From: Ceriagrion tenellum | Taxonomy: Eukaryota; Arthropoda; Insecta; Odonata; Coenagrionidae | Length of the DNA: 64,000 nt | Direction of reading: 5' to 3' | NCBI GenBank assembly: GCA_963169105.1 | Contig: OY720638.1 | Span: 11,022,749-11,086,748, forward strand | Shown: positions 48,809-59,109 of the stretch, in pieces | Numbering within the stretch: position 1 is the first letter of the stretch | Layout: the number at the start of each line of letters is the position of its first letter | The notes under the pieces: generated by a model | The model's input: the letters and a program-made list of their open reading frames with translations, nothing else | The model's database searches: none | What the model was told of the DNA's origin: nothing | Translations under genes and position numbers: made by a program

Positions 48809-49095
48809 AATAGGAGGGATCACACTACTTCAGATTATGATTGGGTTCTAATATTTGAGACGTAAAAAGGTCACTTGTCGAGTTTTATCCTCGAAAAACA
48901 AATAATTACGCTCCTACAGCCGTTTGAAATTTCGATTTGAAATCCGTGCCGAAAACGTATTTCTCAGCTGACGCCATGTTGATGACGTGGAAAGTATATG
49001 ATATCGCTTCTCCTTTCCTTGGGAATGCAATGCTGGTGACGGTCACGACCAGTTTAGGGAGTTTAAGGTGGTTAGCGTGGCCGTGTGTGTTAAAT

Positions 49096-49236
49096 ATGAG
49101 TGAGAGAAAATCGTATGTGTACTGTTGGGTGCCGAGTTGTAAATATACGTCACATAAAACGCCCGAGAAATATTTCTTTGTGGTTCCTAACAATCCGGAA
49201 CGAAGGAGACCATGAAACCATGCTGGGACGGGCAGT
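49096..49236 (+). pseudogene. THAP-type zinc finger, N-terminal part
   Basis: The ATG at 49096 opens MSERKSYVYCWVPSCKYTSH, with the first Cys pair (C-x4-C) of a THAP C2CH finger, and then the characteristic EKYFFVVPNNPERRRP, equivalent to the family's FFxFPxDPxRRxxW. A TGA at 49213 sits exactly where the family normally has Trp, so the copy is probably dead by one base change. A splice-donor-like GTATGT at 49237 follows. The second Cys and the His must lie in another exon, which I did not find; the next sequence downstream belongs to the opposite-strand gene. THAP fingers bind DNA in transposases and host regulators derived from them. Confidence 0.6.
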
Positions 49237-49679
49237 GTATGTTGTATTTCATTAAGTATGATATCATGCATTGTAGTAATTGAGATATAATAATAATAAG
49301 TTATAATGAGAATAAGTTAAATCATGAACGAAATGAATAAATATTGACCCAGTATTTAACTGTCTTTATTTTGCCCCGCGTAAATATTTGAGTTCGGTTT
49401 CTGATAAGACAGGACAGCCATGGACACAAATTTTGCTTATCCCATGGACTCATTGGAACCACTTGGTAGAAATAAAATGAAAAAGAGAGAATTAATTTGC
49501 ATTAAAATTCATAACTTTATTTACATTCATCATATTGACACGTACAGAATGTCACTATTTACAAAAACCATGTGAGTCCACTGAAAGAGCCTTGTGTACA
49601 TAAAAAGTTCAAAATGATTTACATAAAAAGGGCAAATTAATGACAAGTATAGTTCATCAGAACAATACTACTTACTTAT

Positions 49680-51149
49680 TTCCACTAATTATGGGGAAGA
49701 CATGTTTTCCATAAAAATTTTGTGCAGCCAAAATGTCATCCATTAAATACTGAAACTGAAAATGGACCCTGTGCATTCCTAAGGCTTTATTATTTTCAAA
49801 ATTGGGATAAAAGGTATCCAGTTTTTTTTATTTGTATGTAGCATCCCTAACTGCAGTTGACGCATAACTTTTCAGCCACACTGCCATTGTCTAACACGTA
49901 GTATTTCTTATTTTTAACTGATGTGGGACTCTTCACTTCGAAAACAGCCTCATCTGAGGGTCCATAAGGGCTTGATCCAAGTAGAGGATATTCTTTGCTT
50001 AAAATAAATCCAAAAGTGCTAATATTAGTGTTTACTTGCTTTTCTACGCAAGACAGCACCTCGGCCTGTATCTCCAGTCCTCTTCGCATAGCTGCAGTCG
50101 GCTCAAACTTTGCCCCCAAAATTTTCTATACAAGACTACCTTCAGGCGTCTTACATCAGCTGAGATCATGCAGTGTACTACCAGATATTCTTCCGTATTT
50201 TATATGGTACCAATCTGGTGACTTAGATTGAAACATCGTAGCATTTTGCACTTCATGTATCAGCGAATCAGAGCACTGGATCTTACAGTACTAAAAGAAA
50301 TCAGCAAAAGAAGTCCGTCCGGGGTCAGCAAAGTTATTATATAAACCATGTATTGACAACCTTTTGCAAACTGAGGGGTGCCGGTAATGGTTCATTAGCT
50401 GACAAGGTGAACTATTACCTATTGCTTGGCTTAGAAAGCCATTAAAAAATCGTTGAATTCACCTTCCAACAATTGAGCCGATTGCTGGGGTGCATTACTT
50501 TTTCCTTTAGTGAAATGTTTAGCTTTAAATATTATGTTACCAACTCTGGAAAGTCGCCCTTTCTTCCAATAACACTGCGTGGAAGTTACTGCAGGCTCCG
50601 TAGTTCTTCTGTGAAGCCATGTGATGAAAGCCAATGACCTCCTATCCTCCTAAAACCGACAAAAATAAGAAAGAACATTTCTTTCGATTCAAGAGGAAAG
50701 TTATAAACTCTAAGCGTACAATATCATGAAAAATAGCAAGTTGTATCATGCAAATGAACAAGAAAAAAAGTCAAAATAAACAACCTGGATTTTATTGTAG
50801 TCTCTTTTCCTAGCTTACAGGCTTCATTAAGTAATAATATTATACAGCAAATATATGTCCTGAGGTTATAATACGCTCACTTACCGGCACTAGCAACGCA
50901 TTCAAAACATTCGCATGACTGACTTACCGAAATGTCGTCTTTCTTGATTAAAAGCTTGACGGTGTAACCGGATTTCCGCACTCTTTGCTCGGGACGTACC
51001 TCCGCCAGCACCATGCAGATAGTACCGTCTCTCTTTACTTTAACTCGTCCAACTGCCTTATCCCCGTAACTTTCTCGCCACGAGTTGTAATACGCGAAAG
51101 TTTGTTCATATTGTTCGTATTCAACGAAAATATCTTTCCAAAAATGCAT
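49680..51149 (-). pseudogene. SWIM zinc finger and YqaJ-type nuclease, decayed
   Basis: Minus strand. The first segment, 51149-50885, starts MHFWKDIFVEYEQYEQTFAY and ends in a SWIM-like SCECFECVASAG at a consensus donor (CCG|GTAAGT at 50885/50884). After a 235-base intron (acceptor at 50650) comes a block with ITWLHRRTTEP and CYWKKGRLSRVG. Past a frameshift near 50440 the frame runs on through QSKSPDWYHIKYGRISGS, GLEIQAEVL and SPYGPSDEAVFEVKSP, the order of motifs in YqaJ-family nucleases. The catalytic Asp of SPDG is Tyr; the Glu-x-Lys pair is kept. In-frame stops occur near 50290, 50160 and 50133, and the SWIM C-x-H is not preserved at the exon junction. An AATAAA signal on this strand lies near 49516. 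It is a pseudogene; the ancestral role was probably DNA end processing. Confidence 0.72.
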
Positions 51150-51379
51150 TCCTCTCTTTTACTTATCTGGCATGTTTTTCCCCCTGCTTTCAGCAGATTG
51201 AAATAATTCATTTCGACTTAAAAAATGATATAAAGTAGCTGTGGAGACAGAAGGCAAATTCCCAGTCGGAAATCGGCCCATACAAAGTCTCCGTGTTTCT
51301 CACCCATTGCTTTACTCATTGTCAGTAGACGACTCAACGTTGAGCAGTTTTCTCAAGTCCCTTCCTTCACTGCCTCCGT

Positions 51380-51450
51380 GGTGGCTTCTTGCACTTTTTA
51401 CGTCACGATTGGAGTCAGCCAATAGAAATATGTCTCGCGGGGTGGGCGTG
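51380..51450 (-). promoter_or_regulatory. possible promoter of the SWIM-YqaJ gene
   Basis: Upstream of the minus-strand gene and inside the right terminal repeat there is a CCAAT box in reverse (ATTGGCTG on the minus strand near 51424), a CRE-like TGACGTAA near 51400, and a GC-rich CCACGCCCACCCCGCG block. The spacing to the first ATG at 51149 would leave a 5' UTR of about 250 bases. No TATA box is evident. Confidence 0.3.
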
Positions 51451-51603
51451 GTAACAGCTCCGCGGCGACTTTTTAGGCTGTATATCTCCCGTAAAAATCT
51501 ATCAAAAACACCCAAATTTGGAGGGTGGGTGTTTTATGCATAAGTACCTTATACCTTCAAACGGTTCAAATCCTATTTTTAATTTTGCGTGATCCCTCCT
51601 ATT

Positions 51604-52879
51604 TTGTGTCATGAATAATGCAAGTCATTAATCATGACGATGAATTTGATTACGACGTTAGTTTTATAATCCATGTTGTGATGATTTCGGACATATCATG
51701 GGACAAGAGGGCATTTTCGGTTTTGTGTTCAAGCGAAGGATTCAACGAGCAAATAGTGTGAAGGTCTTTTTCCGAAAAAATGACGTGGGGAGGTGATGAT
51801 TCCCTCCAATTAGGGTCCAGTGTAAACCGCGTGCTTTTGGGATCTGTTCTCGAATGATATCATTTTCTACGCGCGAACAATTCAGATATTCATGTTTCAG
51901 GCTGACTTGTTGGATTTCATAGGTTTACTAGATAGTATAAAGGTGGACTCTAATAATCGTCATGAATTCATCGAGCGGAAGTAGCTCTCCTCCATTCCAA
52001 CCAATCGTAAAGAAAGTACAAACAAAACGGCTTGTTGAGTCAAGGGCTGTGACAGAAAGGGATTGCTAAAATCGTCGTAGTAAACAGGTTTAAAACGTGT
52101 TTAAAACGTGTTTAACGTGCATGTTGTACTTGGTGCCCTCGTTATTGAATGTCAATGAGGGCTACAAATGTGTAGCATTAATTTAACGTATCCTTATAGT
52201 TCTTAGAAAATAAATACTCCCCCTCCGCTAACCCACTCGCGAAGTACACGACTTAAAAAAGATCAATTGTTTAAATTTAAATGGATATTAAATTGGGTGT
52301 CGTGGGCCTAATGCTCGGTAACTAGCCTCTTGTATATTAACGATTTTTTAATGCGTTGAAGTCGCCGATGATTGTTGTCCTCCCCTGCGATAACTCGTGT
52401 AGGCCTAACATTAACTGTGGCTTTCGCTTAATGCATGCGCTATGGGCGCAATATCCTTTACATTTACCTATTATACATTAGAAATTAAAAGCTACTATTA
52501 AAGCAGCTAAGTAAACTCAAAGTGTTAACAGTGTACATATGAAAACCGTGACAGCAATCCCGTCCGAAGCATTTCATCATATACGTACCGTAAACAGTTG
52601 TCCGGCAGGAATAAAACGCTGAGCGACGACTAAAGCGCTTATTCATACCCATTATATGGAAGTGATTGAAACCGTTGGTAACACATATCAATGATAGGTC
52701 AATAGATACTGGCTGATACGAAAAGGCATATAATAATATTGGTCGTGAAATCATGAAATACGTTATCTCGTGCGCTATCCTGGACTCGGGAATCTTTATC
52801 TAAGTTGACAAAGGTACTGTAGCTCAATATTTATTGTTGGATGCAAACTTCGTTACCTGCATGTTATCCTCTGACGACT
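51604..52879. other. no gene recognised
   Basis: Noncoding by inspection. A small tandem of 'gtttaaaacgt' occurs near 52087-52115. Confidence 0.4.
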
Positions 52880-53130
52880 TGGACAGCGGCGGCTTGTGCC
52901 TTGGCGGTCGCGGTGCAAGCGGGGAGGGGGGGGGGAGTTTGAGAGGCGGGGTCGGAGGGTTCGGGGGCTTCGACAATCTCGGTCACATAGCGGGAAGAGG
53001 GGAGGGAGCGAAGCGGTGGCGGACGTCGCTTGGAAGTCGAGTCGCCCATCGAGGGCAAACGGTGATATCGGGTCGCCAGCACACGGGCGGGCCTGAACAC
53101 GTACGGTCGTCGTCGGTGCAATTCGGAGGC
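52880..53130. promoter_or_regulatory. CpG-rich island with G runs
   Basis: GC-rich block with a G run at 52920-52935. Long frames exist on both strands, one Gly-rich on the + strand (52834-53178), which is what the base composition would produce. No direction or exon can be supported. Confidence 0.3.
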
Positions 53131-53999
53131 ATTGGTTTGCTGACGGAGCAATATTGGCCGAGTAGAAAGAAGATATGATGGGTATGCTTAACTGAGCGGA
53201 AAATACAATGGAGACATTCAACTATAAATAAATGCAAAGAAAACCACAGTAATGATTGTTGGAAGCAACTATGAAGACTTAGGTCTCCGTCCGACTTAGA
53301 AGCAACAGTGGACGTTCGAAACTGCTTCTCTGGCATCGAAGTTGAGATTTGAAAGTGGAAACACTGGAAGGGAACTCGAAAATCGCGCCACTCTTTCGTT
53401 TCGAAGGACATTCTCATCCAAGGACGGGAGCTTTGCTGCTCTCTCGAAGCATTTCCCAAATTCTCGTTTCTCAGTCATTTTTTGTTTTGATTGCAATCGT
53501 TTATTTTCATCTCTAGCTGGCAATAAAAATTGCTGTCTCCGAAGCTTTAACTCTTTATGTAACGTGCCTCCCATTAGTTTAACTTGCACATAACATAACA
53601 TGTGTTTTCGCACCACAGAGAGGTAATCATTTTGGTTAAGAATTTCAAGAAGTCGTTGCTCGAAGTAGTTACAGTATCCTAAATATTCAAAATTGATTTT
53701 ATTTGCTCTCGTGATGAGAATACGCATATCCTCTGCTCAGGACAAACACGGACCATTTCAATAAAACATTGCCATTATTTAAATACTACTGGTCGGATGT
53801 TTTCATTTTCTTGTGGTTACTGACGAATTCAGTAGTACTGAGGGCATTTTTCTTACTTAAATGGCGGAATATATAGCCCATTATGTCATGGAAACAATGA
53901 TCGAATTCTCTTTAGATACATCTGCTGTGCAGAATGTGTGCCTCCTCTTTTATGCTCATTATTGTCAAGTATGAGGTTTTCATTTACTGTTTCACTTAA
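53131..53999. other. no gene recognised
   Basis: A minus frame of 143 codons (53727-53296) begins MRILITRANKINFEYLGYCN and is fairly rich in charged residues. It has no recognisable domain, and I could not find a splice or promoter context for it. It could be a chance frame. Confidence 0.35.
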
Positions 54000-54556
54000 G
54001 GTAGTTTGAGTGAAATTTCTTTTTCTTAGAAATCAATGAATTTGGTCTCATTTTAAAGAAAAATATCTCACCCTTCTAATGACACCAAAAATTCTACCCC
54101 TTACCCCATTACTTTCGGAGATATTTGCCAGAAAATACCAGCCCTTTTACATGGGAAATGGTACGTGTATGCACTCCAGAGAGACATTATTTACGAAATG
54201 AGGCATATTTAGGAACTCTTAGATGTCGTAAAAAAAACTAAAGGCGTGTAGTTGGTATGTTTTTTCGAGTATATTTGAAAATTAATCATATTGCACCGCA
54301 GTGGGTTCGTGGGCATCACAAAAGACCTTCCGATTTGAAGGAGTTTCAAACGCACCGCGCGAAACAAATGAGTCAAGTTAAAGACTTATTAACATATTGT
54401 CATTTAATTACTTAAAATTTTTTGTCATATAAAACTATACAATTGCACCATTAATAATGCAATATTTAATTGATGTGTCTCACAGCTGGTGTAAATAAAA
54501 CTTATAATTCGAATGTGGTCTCTATTATGACTAGGGAACTATCTCGCTTGGACTAA
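54000..54556 (-). mobile_element. TTAA MITE (copy E)
   Basis: Same orientation as copy D, about 557 bp. The left end GGTAGTTTGAGTGAAAT is preceded by TTAA at 53996-53999; the right end is decayed ('cgcttggactaatttta'). The interior aligns with D throughout, including the ATTGCACCATTAATAATGCA palindrome at about 54443. Confidence 0.88.
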
Positions 54557-54611
54557 TTTTATCTTTCGCATATAATGTTCTTTACAAGTACTAGAATTTG
54601 TCTTAAACTAA

Positions 54612-54640
54612 TATGATGTGTCTCTCTTTCCAGGTAAGTG
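54612..54640 (+). other. recursive (zero-length exon) splice site
   Basis: TGTCTCTCTTTCCAG is followed directly by GTAAGTG, so a consensus 3' splice site and a consensus 5' splice site share the junction 54633/54634. This is the ratchet-point arrangement known from long introns of insects. It implies that this stretch is intronic in a + strand gene. The alternative is that the acceptor opens an ordinary 60-nt exon that happens to begin with GTAAGT. Confidence 0.55.
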
Positions 54641-54693
54641 TTAAACTGCTTGCTTGCTGCTCGATGCCATGCAAATGGTGCGGGTCCCCCTCG
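54634..54693 (+). CDS. candidate 60-nt exon after the recursive site
   Basis: Between the acceptor CCAG at 54633 and a good donor, CTCG|GTGAGT, at 54693/54694 lie exactly 60 bases, open only in phase 0. The reading VSVKLLACCSMPCKWCGSPS has four cysteines in 20 residues. It could be a cassette exon, or the RS-exon that sometimes follows a recursive site and defines it. I do not recognise the peptide. The two other phases meet stops at once (TAA inside GTAAGT and TTAA). Confidence 0.35.
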
Positions 54694-55104
54694 GTGAGTC
54701 ACGCTGTCAGAGCTTCCAAAGCAGATTGAATGTGTCCGTGTGTTCCCCTCAGTTGTTCATATGTAAATTTCATTGGAAAATGTTAAGAAATAGCCACAAT
54801 TTGATGCCTCCACGTATCATTGCCGTATGTTTGTGAAAAGTCGCGTGGTGAAGAGGGTAAGGCTTATGCGAGAGGATTCGAGGAAAACAAAGTGCTGCGG
54901 GGAGAGTGTGGAGAGCGCCACCGGAGAATGAGGGGCAAGCGTGTGCACTGGTCTTTAATGCTCACGAGTGTAATATGATGATGAATTATAACGTGGAGTT
55001 TTCAAAGTTTCTTGTTCACTGAGGGATAGGATGACAGTGTGCGTTCGGGTCATTGAAGCGAAGTGTAATGTATTTGAAGTGCAGATGGTGATGCGTGGAA
55101 TAGG

Positions 55105-55215
55105 CTCGCTTTGTTGGGTTGGGTTTGGAGGGGAAGGGGAAGGGGGCGTGGGAGGAGGGTGGCATGGGGTGAGGAGGGTGTGGGAAGAGTGGCATGGGGT
55201 GGGAGGGGAGGAGAT
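55105..55215. repeat. G-rich imperfect tandem repeat
   Basis: Runs of GGGG and GGAGGG alternate with 'gtggcatggggtg', which occurs at about 55160 and 55190. The G-run spacing would permit G-quadruplex folding on the + strand. No coding role is supported. Confidence 0.6.
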
Positions 55216-55369
55216 CGATGAGACTTCGCGGGTGCGGAGCGAGCCGATGAGGATTCATTTTATTTACATGCTTTTCTTTAGCTCGCTTTTCCATGGTTCA
55301 TGGTTCCATAGTTACCACTTCATTTCACGTTATATGGTTACCACTTCTTTCCATATGATATGTGGCTCG

Positions 55370-55446
55370 TCTTAGCGTAGTGGTTAAGCACCGGTCTCTC
55401 GTCCCGAGGTAGAGACTTCGTATTGAGTCCTCATCTTGGCGAATTT
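55370..55446 (+). mobile_element. tRNA-like sequence, SINE head or tRNA relic
   Basis: GGCTCGTCTTAGCGTAGTGGTTAAGCAC resembles a tRNA 5' half with an A box (TTAGCGTAGTGG); the 3' half has a degenerate B box (CGTATTGAGTCC). There is no clean acceptor stem, and the sequence runs into an AT-rich region. It is more likely a SINE head than a working tRNA. Confidence 0.45.
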
Positions 55447-55589
55447 TTTTAGTTCTAATTAATAAAATGTGTATCTAAAACATTCAATTATGTAAAGTGC
55501 AAAGTTTACTTTATCAATTAATTAGTGTTGTTTTAATACACATTATATTAATTAGCACTAAAAAGTTAAAAATAAAAAAATGATGAAAC

Positions 55590-56279
55590 TTTTTTAAGCA
55601 TGCTTTTCTAAAAGAAATAAAATGTTACTAAAAATCTAAAAGGAAAGTAATGTCTTCGAATCGTACTAAATAGGAAAAAATAATATTTGCTCAAGTGAAT
55701 GAAAGTTTACCCTAGTACTGGATATAATTAAAATCAATCCAAGGAAATTAGCCACACAATAAATTACCTACAAATATAAATAGAAAAAATTATGTTTTTA
55801 ACAAGGTAACTTATTTGAAGCTGTCTATTTATGCAAAATCACTACGAAAAGCATGGGGCGCTCTTCTATATTCGATATCAACATAAATTCATTAAATATG
55901 AAGATTTTGGTATTCAATGGAATAGAGAGTTTCAATGTACTATTTCTTGAAAATCTTTAAATGAACTAAAGGTAAGGTGCAAAATAGAAATGAGGTTACG
56001 CCCCATGCTTTTTGTTGTGATTTTGCATAAATAGACAGCTACAAGATAAGTTACATTGTTAAAAAACATAATTTTTCCTATTTATATTTGTAGGTAATCT
56101 ATTGGGTGGCTGATTTCCTTGATTTCCTTGAATTGATTTTAATTATATCCAGTACTAGGGTAAACTTTCATTCAACTGAGCAAATATTATTTTTTCCTTT
56201 TTAGTACGATTCGAAGATGTTACTAAACATCTAAAAGGAAAGTAATATTTTATTTCTCTTAAAAAAGCATTCTTAAAAA
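55590..56279. mobile_element. 690-bp foldback element
   Basis: The left arm 55590-55860 and right arm 55999-56279 are inverted repeats of about 270-280 bp with high identity, separated by a 138-base centre. Inside the right arm the 28 bases at 56219-56246 are in the same orientation as their left-arm counterparts at 55624-55651, that is, flipped relative to the rest of the arm. The element is AT-rich and has no gene. The outer boundaries lie in A/T-rich simple sequence, so no target duplication could be defined. The transcript would form a very long hairpin. Confidence 0.88.
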
Positions 56280-58089
56280 TGTTTTTTTAATTTTTTTTAT
56301 TTCCTTATTTTTTGTCCCGAAGACGTTTCTTCCTGATTACTAGGCTGTGGTCTCTATTTATATCTGCACCAGGATAGCTCTTACTTTGCTTCACATGGCT
56401 CTCAAATATCACGCCCTGACTAGTAATACTTGTCCAAAATTCAATCAAACGCAGGCTGCCCGGCACCTCCAACATGCTATTACAGTACATCTGGGACTAC
56501 GATCCTGACTTCCCTTCACACTACAGACTGCCTCAACATGTTACTCTTCAATGAGTATCTCCTATGTCTTTTTAATATAAGTTCTTCTAGTAAGTAATTC
56601 ATTAATTGCAATCATTGATTTTAATAGGCAGCGATGCCTCCTCTGCTTCGTTTGGTGCAATGGCGCTGACGCCCTGTGGCCGAATCGCTATCGTGTACCA
56701 GCTTGGAGCACAAGCCCCTCCACCGCAGGGACTGAGCGTGTTCAGCCTCCGGGTTTTTTTCAATACTTTATTCTACTAATGTTAATCACCTAAGAAACAA
56801 TTTATATATATATACATATATATAAACTTATTTACGACAAAAAAATAAATAAATTACTAATAAAAAATCGAAAAAACAACTATTTCCATTTTTAATTTTC
56901 ATTATATTCTCATGTATCAATTTTTTAACGTTGAAGCATGCGGGTGTCTGTACTCGCATCTTCATCATGGTTTAACGTTCTACTCTCTCCTTAGATGCAA
57001 CCTGTCGGAGTCAGCACTGTTTATTTTCAATTATTTTTTTATATTTACGTAATAATTCAGTATCATGCAACACTGTAAATCGTTGCCTGTATCTGTTTAA
57101 ATGTTTTTTTGCTGTAAATTATCTCCATAAAACTGTTAGTTTTAAGTTTATTCTTCTCGCAAACAACACTCTCAACACGACACATTAACATTCACCCGAC
57201 ACTAATGCGCTACTTGTCATTAGACCGGTAGGGTTGAGTCTCGCACTCACCGGTACGGTATTATCATCTCGGCCTTCGGCGCGGACAAACCCTACACGTT
57301 TAGTCTTTGTTCATACCTGCCTCTACCTCCTGGGCATCTTTCATGTGTACCCTATGGGCAGATATTGTGTGAGTGTTTACTGTAAGCATATCCCTCTCAT
57401 TGCCCAAATCCGCTCCGTCTCCCTCATTTCTCTGCGCAGCTTCCCACTTCTCCCTCCCCCACCATGGCGTTCCGGTCTACCATTATGACGAGGTTCCCGT
57501 TCCTTTTAATGTTTCTAGAACCTCCTCCATTTGTTCCTACACTTCTTATATTCCCTTTTCTGTATGTTAGTCGTCCGTTCGTAGCCACTTGAAGAGCAAA
57601 AATTGAATTTAATTCGAAGCAGCAGTCTACCTACAAATCCTGGGTTTACACAGAGTCAATTTTTTACCTGATCATTTCCATCTTTCTCGTGGCGTGGCGT
57701 CATGCAGTCTGAAAGAACCACAACTTCGTTGTTTAAAGCTATTCAGTTTAGTTTTCTTTCTGCTGAGAATTGTTTAAGAGCAATGATGAAATTATTCGTC
57801 ATTTTCCCTTATTTTATTACATTAGACGGAGTACCCACTTGCTTTTGATACAGTGGGTTTTAATTCCACATTTTCGGTGGTGACCCCTGAGCTAAAAAAT
57901 TTGGATCTAATTTTCCTTAATGCATGCATCACTTATATCTTTGGAATGCTTACTTATGTGAAATTTCACTACGAGTGGTGATGTAAACCCATAAATTTAT
58001 GAGCGAGCTCAAAAGGTCAACAGTTAAAGTGAAGGTTTTTTTGTTTAACTTAGTGGAAATAATGCTTGTCACCGAGTAAACGGGCAGTT
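56280..58089. other. no gene recognised
   Basis: Noncoding by inspection. A TATATA microsatellite lies at 56800-56825. The stretch 56630-56760 ('ggtgcaatggcgctgacgcc') loosely resembles a SINE but has no good B box. Confidence 0.4.
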
Positions 58090-58093
58090 TATA

Positions 58094-58210
58094 TTTTCCT
58101 CACTCTTTTGTTCCCGACCATGGCTGCAAAAGTATCGGTCGTTATCAAGGATTTACCTTGATAATCCCTGTGATTCAATGACGAGACCGTGGTCGGGAAT
58201 AAAAGAGCGC
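58094..58210. repeat. imperfect inverted repeat
   Basis: 'ttttcctcactcttttgttcccgaccatgg' is mirrored by the segment at about 58187-58210 ending 'gagcgcggaaaata', with several mismatches. A smaller hairpin, ATCAAGGATTTACCTTGAT, lies between the arms. It may be a small decayed foldback element. Confidence 0.6.
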
Positions 58211-58414
58211 GGAAAATACTTGGTGAAAATTAATGGAGTAAAATGAGCGTTTCCGAAGTTATTCTCATATCTTCCTGTCTGGTTGATGAGTTGCTTGTCT
58301 TCCCCGAAAAACATTCGTGGAATTTTTATGAACCTAAATGATTACGAGAATTTTCAAGTTTGTAAGAATGGTCTCTTGTGTAATCGCTGATTTACGCGAA
58401 AGTATTATCCGGGC

Positions 58415-59040
58415 TTACCAAATATATTCGTAAAATGTAACAGGGTAGAAAAGGTGCAGCCTGAAGCGCGTGGGAAGCGGTTCGGTACCAATGTGGCACG
58501 GTATAAATCGTTCCTCATTTATGTAACAGAACCTTACTGAGAACACGGTTATCAAACCTACTCTCTGGGTGTTCAACCCAAGGCCATTCAAGCCAACGTT
58601 TCCTTCGCCACGGTATATGTAAGAAAGTGTCTTCAGGAATTTGTTTTCGCACATTGAAAGACTCTTAGATTTGCGGTTAGGATAATAAATTGCCCTGAAT
58701 CTCATATTTTCTACTGCTGTTGCATCGAACCCGCAGCCTTTTCGTGATTCACACAGGAACCGAATATCCATAACAACTCAAGCCGATAACGTCCCATGGG
58801 GTCGACGCCTCGACGTGATTCCACGATGCGCATTGTCATCACACGGCAAGGGATTTAGGAAAACCCGGCGGGCTCGGCCGTGGCTCGTCTCGGAAATGCT
58901 TTCCCGGAAATGGTGGTGTGATTCCGGGAGGGCTTTTCCGCCCTCGTGTGGTCGAGTCCGGACATTGCGGGGTGTTTCGCGGGCGGTGTGAGGGAGGGCT
59001 GTCACTGCGACGGTGGACCATTGGGTGAGTGGGCGCTGCT
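58415..59040. other. no gene supported; GC-rich patch at 58780-59040
   Basis: A 118-codon minus frame at 58771-58415 has no recognisable domain. The following GC-rich patch contains GG|GTGAGT at about 59023, but no exon could be supported before it. Confidence 0.3.
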
Positions 59041-59109
59041 GTCTTTCGACGAGTGACTGAACCTTCAGGACTGAATTGTGTGGCAGCTTTTGATGTATGG
59101 GTGCACACC

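Larger units (their letters stand above)
48809..51603. mobile_element. putative DNA transposon with THAP and SWIM-YqaJ genes
   Basis: A perfect 15-bp inverted repeat, AATAGGAGGGATCAC at 48809-48823 and its complement at 51589-51603, brackets 2.8 kb that contains a THAP-type zinc-finger start (+) and a SWIM-YqaJ pseudogene (minus), convergently arranged. If the repeat proper is GGAGGGATCAC, a TA dinucleotide flanks both sides and could be the target duplication. Outside the 15 bp the two ends are only loosely similar. THAP fingers are the DNA-binding domain of several DNA transposases (P element, Kolobok); YqaJ is a lambda-exonuclease-like nuclease. Treating the block as one element is inference from the bracket and gene content. 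Confidence 0.5.

Noticed and set aside
53296..53727. 143-codon minus-strand frame as a gene
   Set aside because: No family resemblance and no start, splice or polyadenylation context. It is mentioned under the blank stretch only.
55370..55446. Functional tRNA gene
   Set aside because: There is no proper acceptor stem and the B box is degenerate, so I treat it as a SINE head or relic.
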